Part shown: positions 1 to 7,702 of the stretch, in pieces
How the letters are laid out: every line of letters begins with the position of its first letter
How positions within the stretch are numbered: position 1 is the first letter of the stretch
Origin: Planctomycetota bacterium
Lineage (GTDB): Bacteria; Planctomycetota; UBA1135; GCA-002686595
Direction: 5' to 3'
DNA length: 64,000 nucleotides
Assembly: GCA_016795325.1 (NCBI GenBank)
Contig: JAEUHY010000022.1
Coordinates: 1 to 64,000 of the forward strand
Program-made: the position numbers and the translations under genes
Notes under the pieces: generated by a model
Told to the model about the DNA's origin: nothing
Databases searched by the model: none
What the model saw: the letters and a program-made list of their open reading frames with translations, nothing else

Positions 1-41
1 GCCCACACCAACCGCTCGTCCGGCCGCCACGAGCATATGCA

Positions 42-130
42 GTCGTACTGTGCCGGAGCAATTTGTCCCGCGCGTCCGGTGCGCAGAGCGCACCGGACGC
101 GCGAGACAAATTGCTCCGGCACAGTACGAC
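42..130. repeat. 43-bp near-perfect inverted repeat with 3-nt loop
   Basis: Left arm 42-84 and right arm 88-130 are reverse complements with a single mismatch (68 against 104), separated by AGA at 85-87. The arms begin GTCGTACTGTGCCGGAGC. No T-tract follows, so it is not an ordinary intrinsic terminator. It could be an abutted pair of mobile-element ends, a REP/BIME-type hairpin, or (less likely given the mismatch) a fold-back assembly artefact. Confidence 0.9.
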
Positions 131-418
131 ACGCGTGAGCCGACGCCGGCGGCGGGCCACGCGCAAGCTCTAGCCGAGCGCGGCGACTCGCCGGGCCGCG
201 GCCGGGAACGTCGCAGGCATGCGCTTGGCCATGGCGCAGGAAATCACCGGTATGGCGCCTCGCTGGCGCCGCAGCGCCTCGATCACGCCACAAATACGTG
301 CCTGCGGTGGTAGTCGAAGTGCTCGGCCAGCGGCGCCCGCGCACGGCCTGCGTGCGCTAGCCCCACGCTGCGGGTAGTTCGTGATGGTTGCCCACGCCGA
401 CTCGCTACGCACGTCGAG
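131..418. other. Stretch without a convincing gene
   Basis: Short overlapping reading frames occur on both strands, but none has a recognisable domain, an SD or consistent codon bias. Minus-strand fragments (for example one reading VIEALRRQRGAIPVIS near 230-300) are broken across frames and could be the eroded remains of a transposase or other gene. I cannot assign it. Confidence 0.4.
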
Positions 419-850
419 CTATGCGTGCCGTCGACGCTCTCGACTTGGATCGTGTGGGGCGACGAACGTCGTGTGGTGGTGCTCGACGACACGGCCGCGG
501 TCCGTAACAACTCGCACGCGGAGTTCCACGCGGTGACCTTGCGTCTCGTAGCCCGCTTGCACACCGAGTGCGGGCTCGACGCGAACGCACGACAGGACTG
601 CCTCGCGCACAACCGACCGGTCGAGTCGCGCCTTAGCGAGTTGCTCCTCGAACCGACGGATCGCCAGACGCGTCGCAAAGTCCAGTGGTTCGTCCCCCGC
701 CGTCGCGGCTCCGCGTAGATCCACATCCCATCGATCGAGTTCGGCGGGGAGTTGCCCAAACAGCCAGTAGCCGCGGAAGTCGGAGTGCCGACTCGCGAAC
801 GTGCCGAGGAAATTGTGCAGCACGCACTTCAAAACCCTCCCCGACGCCAC
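419..850 (-). CDS. Conserved hypothetical protein
   Basis: 143 residues. The protein reads coherently (VLHNFLGTFASRHSDFRGYWLFG near the N-terminus, FVAPHDP near the C-terminus) and resembles a small family of unknown function that I recall from other bacteria. No signal peptide, membrane segment or catalytic motif is visible. The start is a GTG at 850. TAGGCT lies 6 nt upstream of it, which fits the TANNNT-leaderless pattern seen elsewhere in the window. An alternative TTG start 18 nt downstream has a GGGGAGGG SD-like run. Function unknown. Confidence 0.6.
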   Translation of the reverse strand: MASGRVLKCVLHNFLGTFASRHSDFRGYWLFGQLPAELDRWDVDLRGAATAGDEPLDFATRLAIRRFEEQLAKARLDRSVVREAVLSCVRVEPALGVQAGYETQGHRVELRVRVVTDRGRVVEHHHTTFVAPHDPSRERRRHA

Positions 851-893
851 GCGGCCAGCCTAGCTCGTGAGGCGCGCTCTCGCGAGGGCAGCA

Positions 894-1298
894 TCAGTCC
901 ACGCCGTTGCCATCGAAGATGTCGTGCGGCATGGCGTCGATGCGCCCGGTCTCGTGATTCCACACAGCAACCCCGCACGCCCCGGAGCCATCAGGCAGCA
1001 GCACAAGAAGATTGCCGCAGCCGTCCTGCCCGATCACGACAGCGTTCGCGGGAAAGCGAGGCCAAGTGCGCGCCTCGTCCGTCTGCCTAACCACGTCGTC
1101 CCATGTCCGCCTGAGGCGCTCGACGTTGCTGTCGTCGCGCACCGGAGCGAGCTGGAAGATCTCATCGGTCGCAACCGCGAGTTGACCGCCGTTGCGGCGG
1201 AGCAATCTCCGGCGGTACGGCTCGGGAAAACGAACACCGAGCTTCGATTCGGCCTGCTCGATGAACCCGGAATCAACGGGGAAGCGCACGTGATTCAT
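894..1298 (-). CDS. SMI1/KNR4 (SUKH) family protein
   Basis: 134 residues. The N-terminal half has the SUKH pattern: FIEQAESKLGVRFPEPYRR, then an NGG turn, followed by an EIFQL strand and a long helix. The C-terminal half has VVIGQDGCGNLLVLLPDGSG, the glycine-rich strand typical of SMI1/KNR4 domains, and then a VAVWNHETG strand. In bacteria SUKH proteins are often immunity proteins of contact-dependent or polymorphic toxins, but no toxin gene is adjacent here. That makes it an orphan, or a regulator of unknown role. Start ATG 1298 is chosen because the upstream extension to 1631 is antisense to a better gene. Confidence 0.75.
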   Translation of the reverse strand: MNHVRFPVDSGFIEQAESKLGVRFPEPYRRRLLRRNGGQLAVATDEIFQLAPVRDDSNVERLRRTWDDVVRQTDEARTWPRFPANAVVIGQDGCGNLLVLLPDGSGACGVAVWNHETGRIDAMPHDIFDGNGVD

Positions 1299-1377
1299 GC
1301 TCTCCAGCCCGCACATGCAGCGCAACCCGCTCCGCCAAAACGATGCAGGTCGACGTCGGTCGGTTAGCCTCCAATCC

Positions 1378-1794
1378 ATGTCCCCCACCGTCCGCAACGT
1401 GCTCGCCGTCCTCGCAGGCGTGATTGTCGGCGTCCTCGTGAACGCTGCATTCGTCGCAACCTGTTCGAGGCTCATCCCGCCGCCGGCTGGCGTGGACATG
1501 AACGATGCCGAGAGCGTGGCGCAGTCGATGCACCTGTTCGAGCCCAAGCACTTCGTGTTGCCGTTCCTCGCGCACGCGCTCGGGACACTGTCGGGCGCGC
1601 TGGCCGCGCATGTCATCGCCGCGACGGGCAAGTCGAAGGTGGCTTACATCGCCGGCGCGGTGTTCCTGTGCGGAGGCATCGCCGCGTGCGTGATGATCCC
1701 GGCGCCGGCGTGGTTCATCGCCATCGATCTCGTCGTCGCGTACATCCCGATGGCTTGGCTCGCGACGCGCTTGGCGGGCAAACTGAAGGCCTGA
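1378..1794 (+). CDS. Small integral membrane protein, unknown function
   Basis: 138 residues with four predicted hydrophobic segments (about 7-25, 62-80, 88-106 and 110-128) and a short polar loop after the first. It looks like a four-helix inner-membrane protein without motifs I recognise. There is no SD. TAGCCT sits 7 nt before the ATG, so the transcript may be leaderless. It is followed 16 nt later by a GNAT gene on the same strand. Confidence 0.65.
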   Translation: MSPTVRNVLAVLAGVIVGVLVNAAFVATCSRLIPPPAGVDMNDAESVAQSMHLFEPKHFVLPFLAHALGTLSGALAAHVIAATGKSKVAYIAGAVFLCGGIAACVMIPAPAWFIAIDLVVAYIPMAWLATRLAGKLKA

Positions 1795-1810
1795 ACGTGG
1801 TGCTTGCGCG

Positions 1811-2284
1811 ATGAGTCGAACGATCGAGATCACACTCACGCCCATCGCGCGCGATGGCTCCATCCGCGTCGCGAATGGAGCACGCTCCGAACTGCTCAGC
1901 GCGGTGATCGAAGCAACGGTCGCGCTGTACGCACGCGAAGGCTTCCAACCGCCGTGGATCGGATACATCGCGTTGCAGGACGAACAACCCGTCGGCACCT
2001 GCGGGTTCAAGTCAACGCCGCGCGACGGCCGTGTGGAACTCGCGTACTTCACGTTTCCCGATTTCGAACGGCGTGGGATCGCCACGGCGATGGCGAAAGC
2101 GCTCGTCGAGCTTTCCGTCGCGCGCGACGCGAACATCGCCGTCGCCGCCCAGACGCTGCCGGAGCGCAACGCGTCGCACCGGGTGCTCGAAAAGCTCGGA
2201 TTTCGGCACGTCGCGACGCTCGAACACCCCGAGGACGGAACGGTGTGGGAGTGGTTGGCCGAACGTCCCGGAGCAACGCGATAG
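1811..2284 (+). CDS. GNAT family N-acetyltransferase
   Basis: 157 residues, the usual length of a single GNAT domain. The core is visible: strand 4 (VELAYFTFPDFE), then RRGIATAMAKALVELS, which is the acetyl-CoA binding motif A (R/Q-x-x-G-x-G/A), and then a C-terminal NASHRVLEKLGFRHV segment. This last element resembles RimJ/RimL-like enzymes that acetylate amino groups of proteins or small molecules. Substrate unknown. It probably shares a transcript with the upstream membrane protein. Confidence 0.85.
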   Translation: MSRTIEITLTPIARDGSIRVANGARSELLSAVIEATVALYAREGFQPPWIGYIALQDEQPVGTCGFKSTPRDGRVELAYFTFPDFERRGIATAMAKALVELSVARDANIAVAAQTLPERNASHRVLEKLGFRHVATLEHPEDGTVWEWLAERPGATR

Positions 2285-2305
2285 TCCGCGCGATTGGGCT
2301 GCAAG

Positions 2306-2965
2306 ATGACCGCAAACAATCGAGAGGAGCGCGCCAGGACGTGCGTGGTCGGCGCCGCAGAGACGGGAAGCTCCGCCGTGCTCGTCACGCTCGCGAGCCC
2401 GCGTGAGCTGCTCGAGCGCCGCACCATCGAACTCGTCGACGCCGGACTGTCCTCGCACCCGCACCACCACGAAGGCTCGTGGGCCATGGGCCGATATCTC
2501 CAGTCGCCCTGGGCGCGATCGGTCACGCTCGCGGAAGCGCTCGAACTTGTCGAACGTGTGCGCGCTTGCGCCGAACGACGCGCGCGACATCAGCTCACCG
2601 AACTCGACAAGCTCGCGCCCGGCGGCGTCGCACGCATCGCACTGCGCCAGTGCCAACCCGTGCCCGCATCGGTCGAAGCCGCGATCGCCGACGCGCGCGT
2701 CCAGACCTACGCGGACTCCGTGATGTACCGGCGCGCGCTCGCGTCCGCGGCCGAGGAACTCGGCTGGGAGGTTGTGTGGTACGAGCGCGACGGCGTGGCG
2801 CGCGCGGCGGAGGCGGTGCTCGGCGCAACGCCACTGAACACCTGCCTCTCGGACCTCGGCCGCAGCGCGGGCAAGCCGTGGCAAGCGCTCCATAAACTTG
2901 CCGCTACTGCAGCGATCGCTGCGTTCGCCCGTCCGGAGAGCAAACGCGCGCAGTCACGACGTTGA
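2306..2965 (+). CDS. Conserved hypothetical protein
   Basis: 219 residues, soluble. The central part (SVEAAIADARVQTYADSVMY... then ...ELGWEVVWYERD) looks like an uncharacterised family seen in several phyla. The C-terminus is short, basic and helical (AATAAIAAF...QSRR). It overlaps the convergent membrane gene by 12 bp (2954-2965). Its last 37 codons have a decayed paralogue at 3503-3616 with the same 12-bp overlap geometry. ATG 2306 is preferred over an in-frame TTG at 2294. Confidence 0.65.
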   Translation: MTANNREERARTCVVGAAETGSSAVLVTLASPRELLERRTIELVDAGLSSHPHHHEGSWAMGRYLQSPWARSVTLAEALELVERVRACAERRARHQLTELDKLAPGGVARIALRQCQPVPASVEAAIADARVQTYADSVMYRRALASAAEELGWEVVWYERDGVARAAEAVLGATPLNTCLSDLGRSAGKPWQALHKLAATAAIAAFARPESKRAQSRR

Positions 2966-3427
2966 ATCGGAAGGTTCTGCGGGCGGCGCATCACCGGACT
3001 CACGCCGCAGCAGGAATCCGTACAACTCACACGTCACGGCGCCACACGCACACGCCGCCAACACCGCTGGGGCATCCGAGGCATCACGCGGCACGTCCCA
3101 AACGAAGCGCAACGCGATGCACACAAGCACGACACCGCAGGACGCGCCGAACAGCGCCGCCCAGCCACGCCGCAGCAGGGGCGAGTCCGGTGACAACCCG
3201 AGTGCGAGCGGCGCGACGACGAGCATCCATGCTGGGCCGACGTTGAACCCCACCGCGAGCGACACTAGCCAGAGGCCAGGGATCAGGTCGTAGCCCAACT
3301 CGTCGCCCATTCCGACAACGAACACCACGACGGCGGCAAGTCCGCCGACCGCGCTGGCCGCGAACGAGAGGATCAGTCGCAGCGCCGCTCTGACTTTCTG
3401 TCGCCGCACAACTTCAGCTGCGACCAC
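2954..3427 (-). CDS. Membrane protein, tandem paralogue A
   Basis: 157 residues with about four hydrophobic segments and a conserved core (VGPAW, VAPLAL, LLRRGWAALFGA, CGAVT, YGFLLRR). It is clearly paralogous to the next minus-strand gene (3605-4096); these blocks align without gaps. The start appears to be GTG 3427. Function unknown. The pair looks like a local duplication. Confidence 0.7.
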   Translation of the reverse strand: MVAAEVVRRQKVRAALRLILSFAASAVGGLAAVVVFVVGMGDELGYDLIPGLWLVSLAVGFNVGPAWMLVVAPLALGLSPDSPLLRRGWAALFGASCGVVLVCIALRFVWDVPRDASDAPAVLAACACGAVTCELYGFLLRRESGDAPPAEPSDSTS

Positions 3428-3502
3428 GATCGAATCCAGGCTGCGGCATCGGCGCGTTCAGCGCACTGCCATGTTGTTCCGCGAGCTGCGCCATGCGATG
3501 TG

Positions 3503-3616
3503 GACCTCGGCCGCAGCACTGGCAAGCTGCTTCGAGCGATTGGCGAACTCGTTGCGGCTGCAGCGATCGCTGCATCGGTGCGGACGGATCGAACGCGCAC
3601 GAAGTCACGGCGATGA
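3503..3616 (+). pseudogene. Decayed C-terminal remnant of a duplicate of the 2306-2965 gene
   Basis: The frame reads DLGRSTGKLLRAIGELVAAAA...TKSRR-stop and aligns with the C-terminus of the gene at 2306-2965 (DLGRSAGKPWQALHKLAATAA...AQSRR-stop). No 5' portion of the gene survives upstream. It overlaps the 3' end of the convergent membrane paralogue B by 12 bp, exactly as the parent overlaps paralogue A. This shows that a two-gene convergent unit was duplicated and one gene then degraded. Confidence 0.75.
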
Positions 3617-4096
3617 GTCCGAGCAGCGTGAGTTCAAGGAGGTGCGAGAGTGCCGCCGCAGGAGGAATCCGTAAGACTCCCATGTCACCGCGCCGCACAG
3701 GGCCGCCGCAATGAACAGGGGGCGGGCCGCCGCGTCGAGCGGCAGGTCCCAGAAGCCAATCAGAGCGATCAAGAGCAGCGCCGCTCCGCAGGCTGCGCCG
3801 AACAGGGTCGCCCAACCGGGGCGGAGCAGCGACGAGTCCGCCGAATGGATCAGAGCCAGCGGCGCGACCGCGAACAACCACGCCGGCCCGACGTGCAAGC
3901 CAACGATCAAGGTCATGACGCGTATCGCGCGCCACCACTCGCTGGCATCGCCGGGCGCGTCGACCACGATTGCGCCAACGGCGGCTGAACCACCGAGCAC
4001 ACTGGAGACAAGCGACAGGAACAGCTTTCGCCCCACGCCAACTTCGTACTGGTCCGCGCGCGGCGCCGCAGCGATGGGCACGGGCTCCAGCGCCAT
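3605..4096 (-). CDS. Membrane protein, tandem paralogue B
   Basis: 163 residues, four hydrophobic segments, sharing HVGPAWLFAVAPLAL, LLRPGWATLFGAACG and YGFLLRR with paralogue A (2954-3427). It starts 2 nt after the TGA of the upstream peptidase gene, so it is probably translated by coupling. Function unknown. Confidence 0.7.
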   Translation of the reverse strand: MALEPVPIAAAPRADQYEVGVGRKLFLSLVSSVLGGSAAVGAIVVDAPGDASEWWRAIRVMTLIVGLHVGPAWLFAVAPLALIHSADSSLLRPGWATLFGAACGAALLLIALIGFWDLPLDAAARPLFIAAALCGAVTWESYGFLLRRHSRTSLNSRCSDSSP

Positions 4097-4098
4097 GA

Positions 4099-5490
4099 TC
4101 AACGCACCTCGACCCAATCGACGAGCCCCGCGTCGATCTCCGCCAGCGCACCGTCGAAGTGCTTGCGGAACAGCTCCTCGGGCGTGGGCACGGGTTCCGT
4201 TCCCGGCGGAAAGCCGCGCTTGGCGCTCTTGCACGACGCGATCCACGCATCCCAGCGCACGCGCAGCGAGCTCGGCGCCTCGCTCGAGAGCCACCGGTAC
4301 AGCGCCCAAGCCTGCGCGTAGTAGCGCTTGGCCTGTTCGCGGTCGCTGCCCCACAGCGAGAGCGGATCGATGCGCACGAGTTCGGCGATCGGCCACGGCT
4401 TGCCGCTGCCGCGCAACGTCGCGAGCCGCTCGGAGTCGAGCTCGCCGCGCAACGTGAGCCGCGCTCCGTCCCACGAAAACGTGCCGACGCCGCCGAAGCG
4501 CTCGGCGAAGCCTTCGCGGAACCAGTGAGGCATCGCCTGCGGGAACGCGGCGGCGTCGGCGAGGTGACTGAGCTCGTGCAGCGCGAGCGACTGCGCTTCG
4601 TGCGCGCTTTTGTCCGCCGTGCACACGACCGTCACGGCGCGCGAGGGATCGGCGAAGCCGCCGGCGCTGCGGTACTGCTGCCGGTCGGATTCGACGAGGT
4701 AACGCTCGTACGTTTCGCGCGAGTCGAACAGCAGCAACGTCAGCCGACGCTCGAAACGCAAGCCGAGTTCCTTCTCGAGCGCCGGGAGCAACGCGGATCC
4801 GAGGCGGTGGAACTCCTCGGCCTGATCGAGCGAACCCGTCGCCAGCACCACCAACGCTTCGCTGCGCGCCTGGAACAGCGCCTCGACGCCCGCGAGCTGC
4901 GCGAGCACTCCGTGCCGCACGTGCGGCTTGCCGTTGATGGAGATCGCTTCGGCGAGGAGCTTCGCGCTGCACGCGGGCGGAATCTGGCCCGCGCTCGCCT
5001 GGATCTGGCCCTTGGCGTTGACGACGAGCGGCGCGTCGGGATCGAGCAACGCTCGAAAGGCCGCCAAGGCCTCGTTCTCGAGCCCGCGCTCGTTCGCCCA
5101 GCTCGCAAGCTGGAAACGCGCCTGCGCGTTTTCGCGCTCGAGCTTTTCGACCTGCTTGTCGTAGGGCTTGCGCCGCGCGTCGGTCAGTTCGACTTGTTTC
5201 TTCCAGAAGTCCTCGCCGAGGCGCTCCATGAGCGACTTGATGCTGCTGGCGTGCGCGTGACGGCCGCGCGACAACTCCACCGCTTTCAGGAAGTGCTCTC
5301 GCGCCGCTTGCGTGAATCCGCGCTCGCGGCACCACAGTCCCACGTCGACGTGGCGTTGCGCGCTTTCGAGCTCGAGCGCCTCGAGCTTGGTCTGGTATTC
5401 GGCGCGCGCATCGCGCGCCGAGGCAAGCGGTGCGAGCAACGCGAACAGCCAGAAAGCTGCGGCGAAGACGAGCAGGCGAACGGTGTGCAT
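4099..5490 (-). CDS. Secreted gluzincin-type metallopeptidase (peptidase MA-like)
   Basis: 463 residues. The N-terminus is a signal peptide (HTVRLLVFAAAFWLFALL...ASA). Residues 30-140 form charged helices. The catalytic part carries HELSH at about 305-309 (zinc ligands H305 and H309, general base E306) and then WFREGFAERFGG, where the EGFAE glutamate would be the third zinc ligand of a gluzincin. This resembles the DUF1570/peptidase MA families. It is predicted to act outside the cytoplasm; substrate unknown. The start is chosen so that the signal peptide is N-terminal. The downstream membrane protein gene begins 2 nt after its stop. Confidence 0.75.
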   Translation of the reverse strand: MHTVRLLVFAAAFWLFALLAPLASARDARAEYQTKLEALELESAQRHVDVGLWCRERGFTQAAREHFLKAVELSRGRHAHASSIKSLMERLGEDFWKKQVELTDARRKPYDKQVEKLERENAQARFQLASWANERGLENEALAAFRALLDPDAPLVVNAKGQIQASAGQIPPACSAKLLAEAISINGKPHVRHGVLAQLAGVEALFQARSEALVVLATGSLDQAEEFHRLGSALLPALEKELGLRFERRLTLLLFDSRETYERYLVESDRQQYRSAGGFADPSRAVTVVCTADKSAHEAQSLALHELSHLADAAAFPQAMPHWFREGFAERFGGVGTFSWDGARLTLRGELDSERLATLRGSGKPWPIAELVRIDPLSLWGSDREQAKRYYAQAWALYRWLSSEAPSSLRVRWDAWIASCKSAKRGFPPGTEPVPTPEELFRKHFDGALAEIDAGLVDWVEVR

Positions 5491-5580
5491 CGCTGCGGAT
5501 CCAGGGCCCGTGGGAAGGGACGGCCTCTGCGGGAAGCAGGGTCGTCTCGAAGCTACCACGGCAGCGCTCGACTCGCGCTG

Positions 5581-6207
5581 CTACGTGCGCCGCGGTGCGC
5601 GCCACGTGTGCAGACTCCAGCGCGTGACGAAGCGCACCCACCGAGCCTGGGGCGCGTGCTCGCGAACCAGCTCGTCGAGCAGCGTCTCGTCGAGCGCCCA
5701 CCCTTCGCGCAATGCGGGATCGAACGGCGGACCTGCGGACCGGCGCTGGTCGACATCGAGTTGCAGCACGCGCTTGGCCAGCGAGCGGCACGTCTCCAGC
5801 TGTGGCCGCTCGCCCTCGCGATAGAACCACTGCGCGAGCACGACCCCGCGTGCACCGAAGATCTCGCCGCGCCGGAGGCTGTCGGACGTCTCCACCGACA
5901 CCACGGCCGGCTGCTGGTCGTACAGCTCGAGCTTCAGGACACGCAGATCCTCGCCGCAACGGCCCCGCAGCACGTCGAGTTGCGGTCGACCGCTCTGGGG
6001 ATCGCGTGTCGCCTCGACCACCGCATCGATGTCCGCGCAGCGCCGTTCGGCGCTGGTGCGCGCCAGCGCTGCGGCCAGTTCGCGGAACTCGGCCGCCTCG
6101 GCGACGAAGTCCGTCTCGCTCGCCAGCCGCACAAGCGCGCCGACGGAGCCTTCGGCGTTCGTGGCCGAGGCGACGTAGTCGGCGTCAGGGCGATAGTTGC
6201 GGTTCAC
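5581..6207 (-). CDS. Highly divergent elongation factor Ts (EF-Ts)-like protein
   Basis: 208 residues from a GTG at 6207. The N-terminal part has EGSVGALVRLASETDFVAEA followed by EFRELAAALA, matching the EF-Ts signature (G-x-x-x-x-V-E-V-N-x-E-T-D-F-V-A, then E-F). A CGEDLRVLKLELYD stretch corresponds to the IGENI-x-x-R-R-F end of EF-Ts subdomain N. The C-terminus (LREGWALDETLLDELVRE...RWVRFV) resembles the LLEQPFVKD...V-x-R-F-V end of subdomain C. The UBA-like N-terminal domain that contacts EF-Tu is absent, so it cannot be the housekeeping factor in ordinary form. An alternative GTG start at 6309 would add 34 residues that read poorly. It is divergent from mqnC. Role unknown; a moonlighting or regulatory EF-Ts paralogue is the simplest idea. 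Confidence 0.65.
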   Translation of the reverse strand: MNRNYRPDADYVASATNAEGSVGALVRLASETDFVAEAAEFRELAAALARTSAERRCADIDAVVEATRDPQSGRPQLDVLRGRCGEDLRVLKLELYDQQPAVVSVETSDSLRRGEIFGARGVVLAQWFYREGERPQLETCRSLAKRVLQLDVDQRRSAGPPFDPALREGWALDETLLDELVREHAPQARWVRFVTRWSLHTWRAPRRT

Positions 6208-6313
6208 TGGTAGCGTCCCCGTACAGCCCGGCGGCGCTGAGCCCAGGGGCTCGGAGCAGCTTGTTTCCACACCATTGGAGCGGGCGCAGGCGGGAAGCTC
6301 ACGCGCCACGATC

Positions 6314-6319
6314 TATACT
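6314..6319 (+). promoter_or_regulatory. Candidate -10 element for mqnC
   Basis: TATACT lies 10 nt before the mqnC ATG, with no SD in between, implying a very short or absent leader. A -35 match is not obvious. Confidence 0.45.
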
Positions 6320-6329
6320 CGCGCGATCC

Positions 6330-7574
6330 ATGGAACTCTACGTCGAATCGGCTGAGCGGCCCGCGCGCCCGCAGTGGGACGCCCCGGCTGCGAGTTCGGC
6401 CCGCAGCGGCGCCAACGCGCGCGAGCTCGCGCGCATCCGCGAGAAGGTGCTGAGCGGCGCGCGCGTCACGCCGGAAGAAGGGCTATGGCTGCACGACCAC
6501 GCCGACCTGCTCGCCTTGGGCGAGATGGCCGATGCGGTGCGCCAGCGGCTGCACCCCGAGCCGCACGTCACGTACATCGTCGACCGCAACCTCAACCCGA
6601 CCAACGTCTGCATCACCGACTGCGGGTTCTGCGCGTTCTACCGCCGGCCCAAGGCGGACGGCGCGTATGTGCTCGAGCGCGACGTGATCGTCGCCAAGAT
6701 GCAGGAGCTCGCCGACCTCGGCGGCCGCCAGGTGTTGATGCAGGGCGGGCACCACCCCTACCTCAAGACCGACTGGTGGTGCGAGCTGTTCACGGATCTG
6801 CGCGCGCGCTTCCCGCAGATCAACCTGCACGCGCTGAGTGCGCCGGAGCTGGACCACCTCTCGAAGCTCGACAAGCGCCCCGTGCAAGACGTGCTGCGCG
6901 ACCTCGTGGCGGCGGGATTGGGCTCGGTGCCCGGCGCCGGCGCCGAGATCCTCGTCGAGCGCGTGCGCAAGATCATCGCGCCGAAGAAGACGCACACCGA
7001 CCGTTGGCTCGACGTGCACCGCAAGGCGCACGAAGCGGGCCTGCGCAGCTCGGCGACGATGATGTTCGGCCACGTCGAGACGGCGGCCGAGCGCATCGAG
7101 CACATGACGCGCTTGCGCGAGTTGCAGGACGAGACCGGCGGCTTCACGGCCTTCGCGTGTTGGCTCATGCAGCCCGACGGCGTGCCCGAGGAGCACATGT
7201 ACCCCGCGCGCCAGACGCCGGCGGTGTACTTGCGGGTGCAGGCGCTCTCGCGCATCTACCTCGACAACTTCGCGAACATCCAGACGAGCTACGTGACCGC
7301 GGGTCTGAAGATGGCGCAGGTGACGCTGCGCTACGGCTGCAACGACTTCGGCGGCACGATGCTCGAAGAGAACGTCGTGAGCGCGGCCGGTTGCTTCAAC
7401 CTGGCGCCGATCCAGAAGCTCGAGAACGTGATCCAACGCGCCGGCTTCACGCCGCTGCAGCGCAATTCGTGGTACGGCATCGTCGATCCGCGCCACCCCG
7501 AGTTGCACCGCGGGCCGTTCTCGAAGGACGAAGCGGCCACGCACCGCGCCACCGCGCTCGGAGCGGCACGATGA
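6330..7574 (+). CDS. mqnC: Cyclic dehypoxanthinyl futalosine synthase
   Basis: 414 residues. Radical-SAM enzyme of the futalosine pathway to menaquinone that cyclises dehypoxanthinyl futalosine. The [4Fe-4S] ligands C94-x3-C98-x2-C101 are intact (CITDCGFCAFYR). MqnC-type blocks follow: MQGGHHP (about 134), GLGSVPGAGAEIL, and TMMFGH-x-ET. It is preceded by a short Ala-rich extension. Its TGA overlaps the ATG of a 43-codon gene, which in turn overlaps mqnE. mqnA is about 8 kb downstream at 15829. Lack of an SD plus TATACT just upstream suggests a leaderless transcript. Confidence 0.95.
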   Translation: MELYVESAERPARPQWDAPAASSARSGANARELARIREKVLSGARVTPEEGLWLHDHADLLALGEMADAVRQRLHPEPHVTYIVDRNLNPTNVCITDCGFCAFYRRPKADGAYVLERDVIVAKMQELADLGGRQVLMQGGHHPYLKTDWWCELFTDLRARFPQINLHALSAPELDHLSKLDKRPVQDVLRDLVAAGLGSVPGAGAEILVERVRKIIAPKKTHTDRWLDVHRKAHEAGLRSSATMMFGHVETAAERIEHMTRLRELQDETGGFTAFACWLMQPDGVPEEHMYPARQTPAVYLRVQALSRIYLDNFANIQTSYVTAGLKMAQVTLRYGCNDFGGTMLEENVVSAAGCFNLAPIQKLENVIQRAGFTPLQRNSWYGIVDPRHPELHRGPFSKDEAATHRATALGAAR

Positions 7575-7702
7575 GGTTCAAGCAGCCCGAGGGCTTCGAT
7601 TTCCGCTGGGTGGCCGTCGTCGTTGGCGTCGGTGTCGTGCTGATCACGGTGCTGAGCTTGTATTGGATGTCGACCGCGACCCACGCCCCACTCGCGCAAT
7701 GA
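7571..7702 (+). CDS. Tiny single-pass membrane protein inside the mqn operon
   Basis: 43 residues: a short polar N-terminus, one hydrophobic helix (about 13-33, VAVVVGVGVVLITVLSLYW) and a short tail. Its ATG overlaps the mqnC stop (ATGA) and its TGA overlaps the mqnE start (ATGA), so translational coupling on both sides supports a real gene. It has no homologue I recognise. It may tether or organise the late menaquinone enzymes at the membrane; that is inference from position only. Confidence 0.7.
   Translation: MRFKQPEGFDFRWVAVVVGVGVVLITVLSLYWMSTATHAPLAQ

Noticed and set aside
131..418. Transposase remnant next to the palindrome
   Set aside because: The minus-strand fragments do not give a recognisable transposase motif in any frame, so I only mention it as a possibility.
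3605..5959. 784-codon open frame on the minus strand through the peptidase gene
   Set aside because: Arg/Ala-rich shadow of the real peptidase frame caused by high GC3; only its last part (from 4096) is a real gene.
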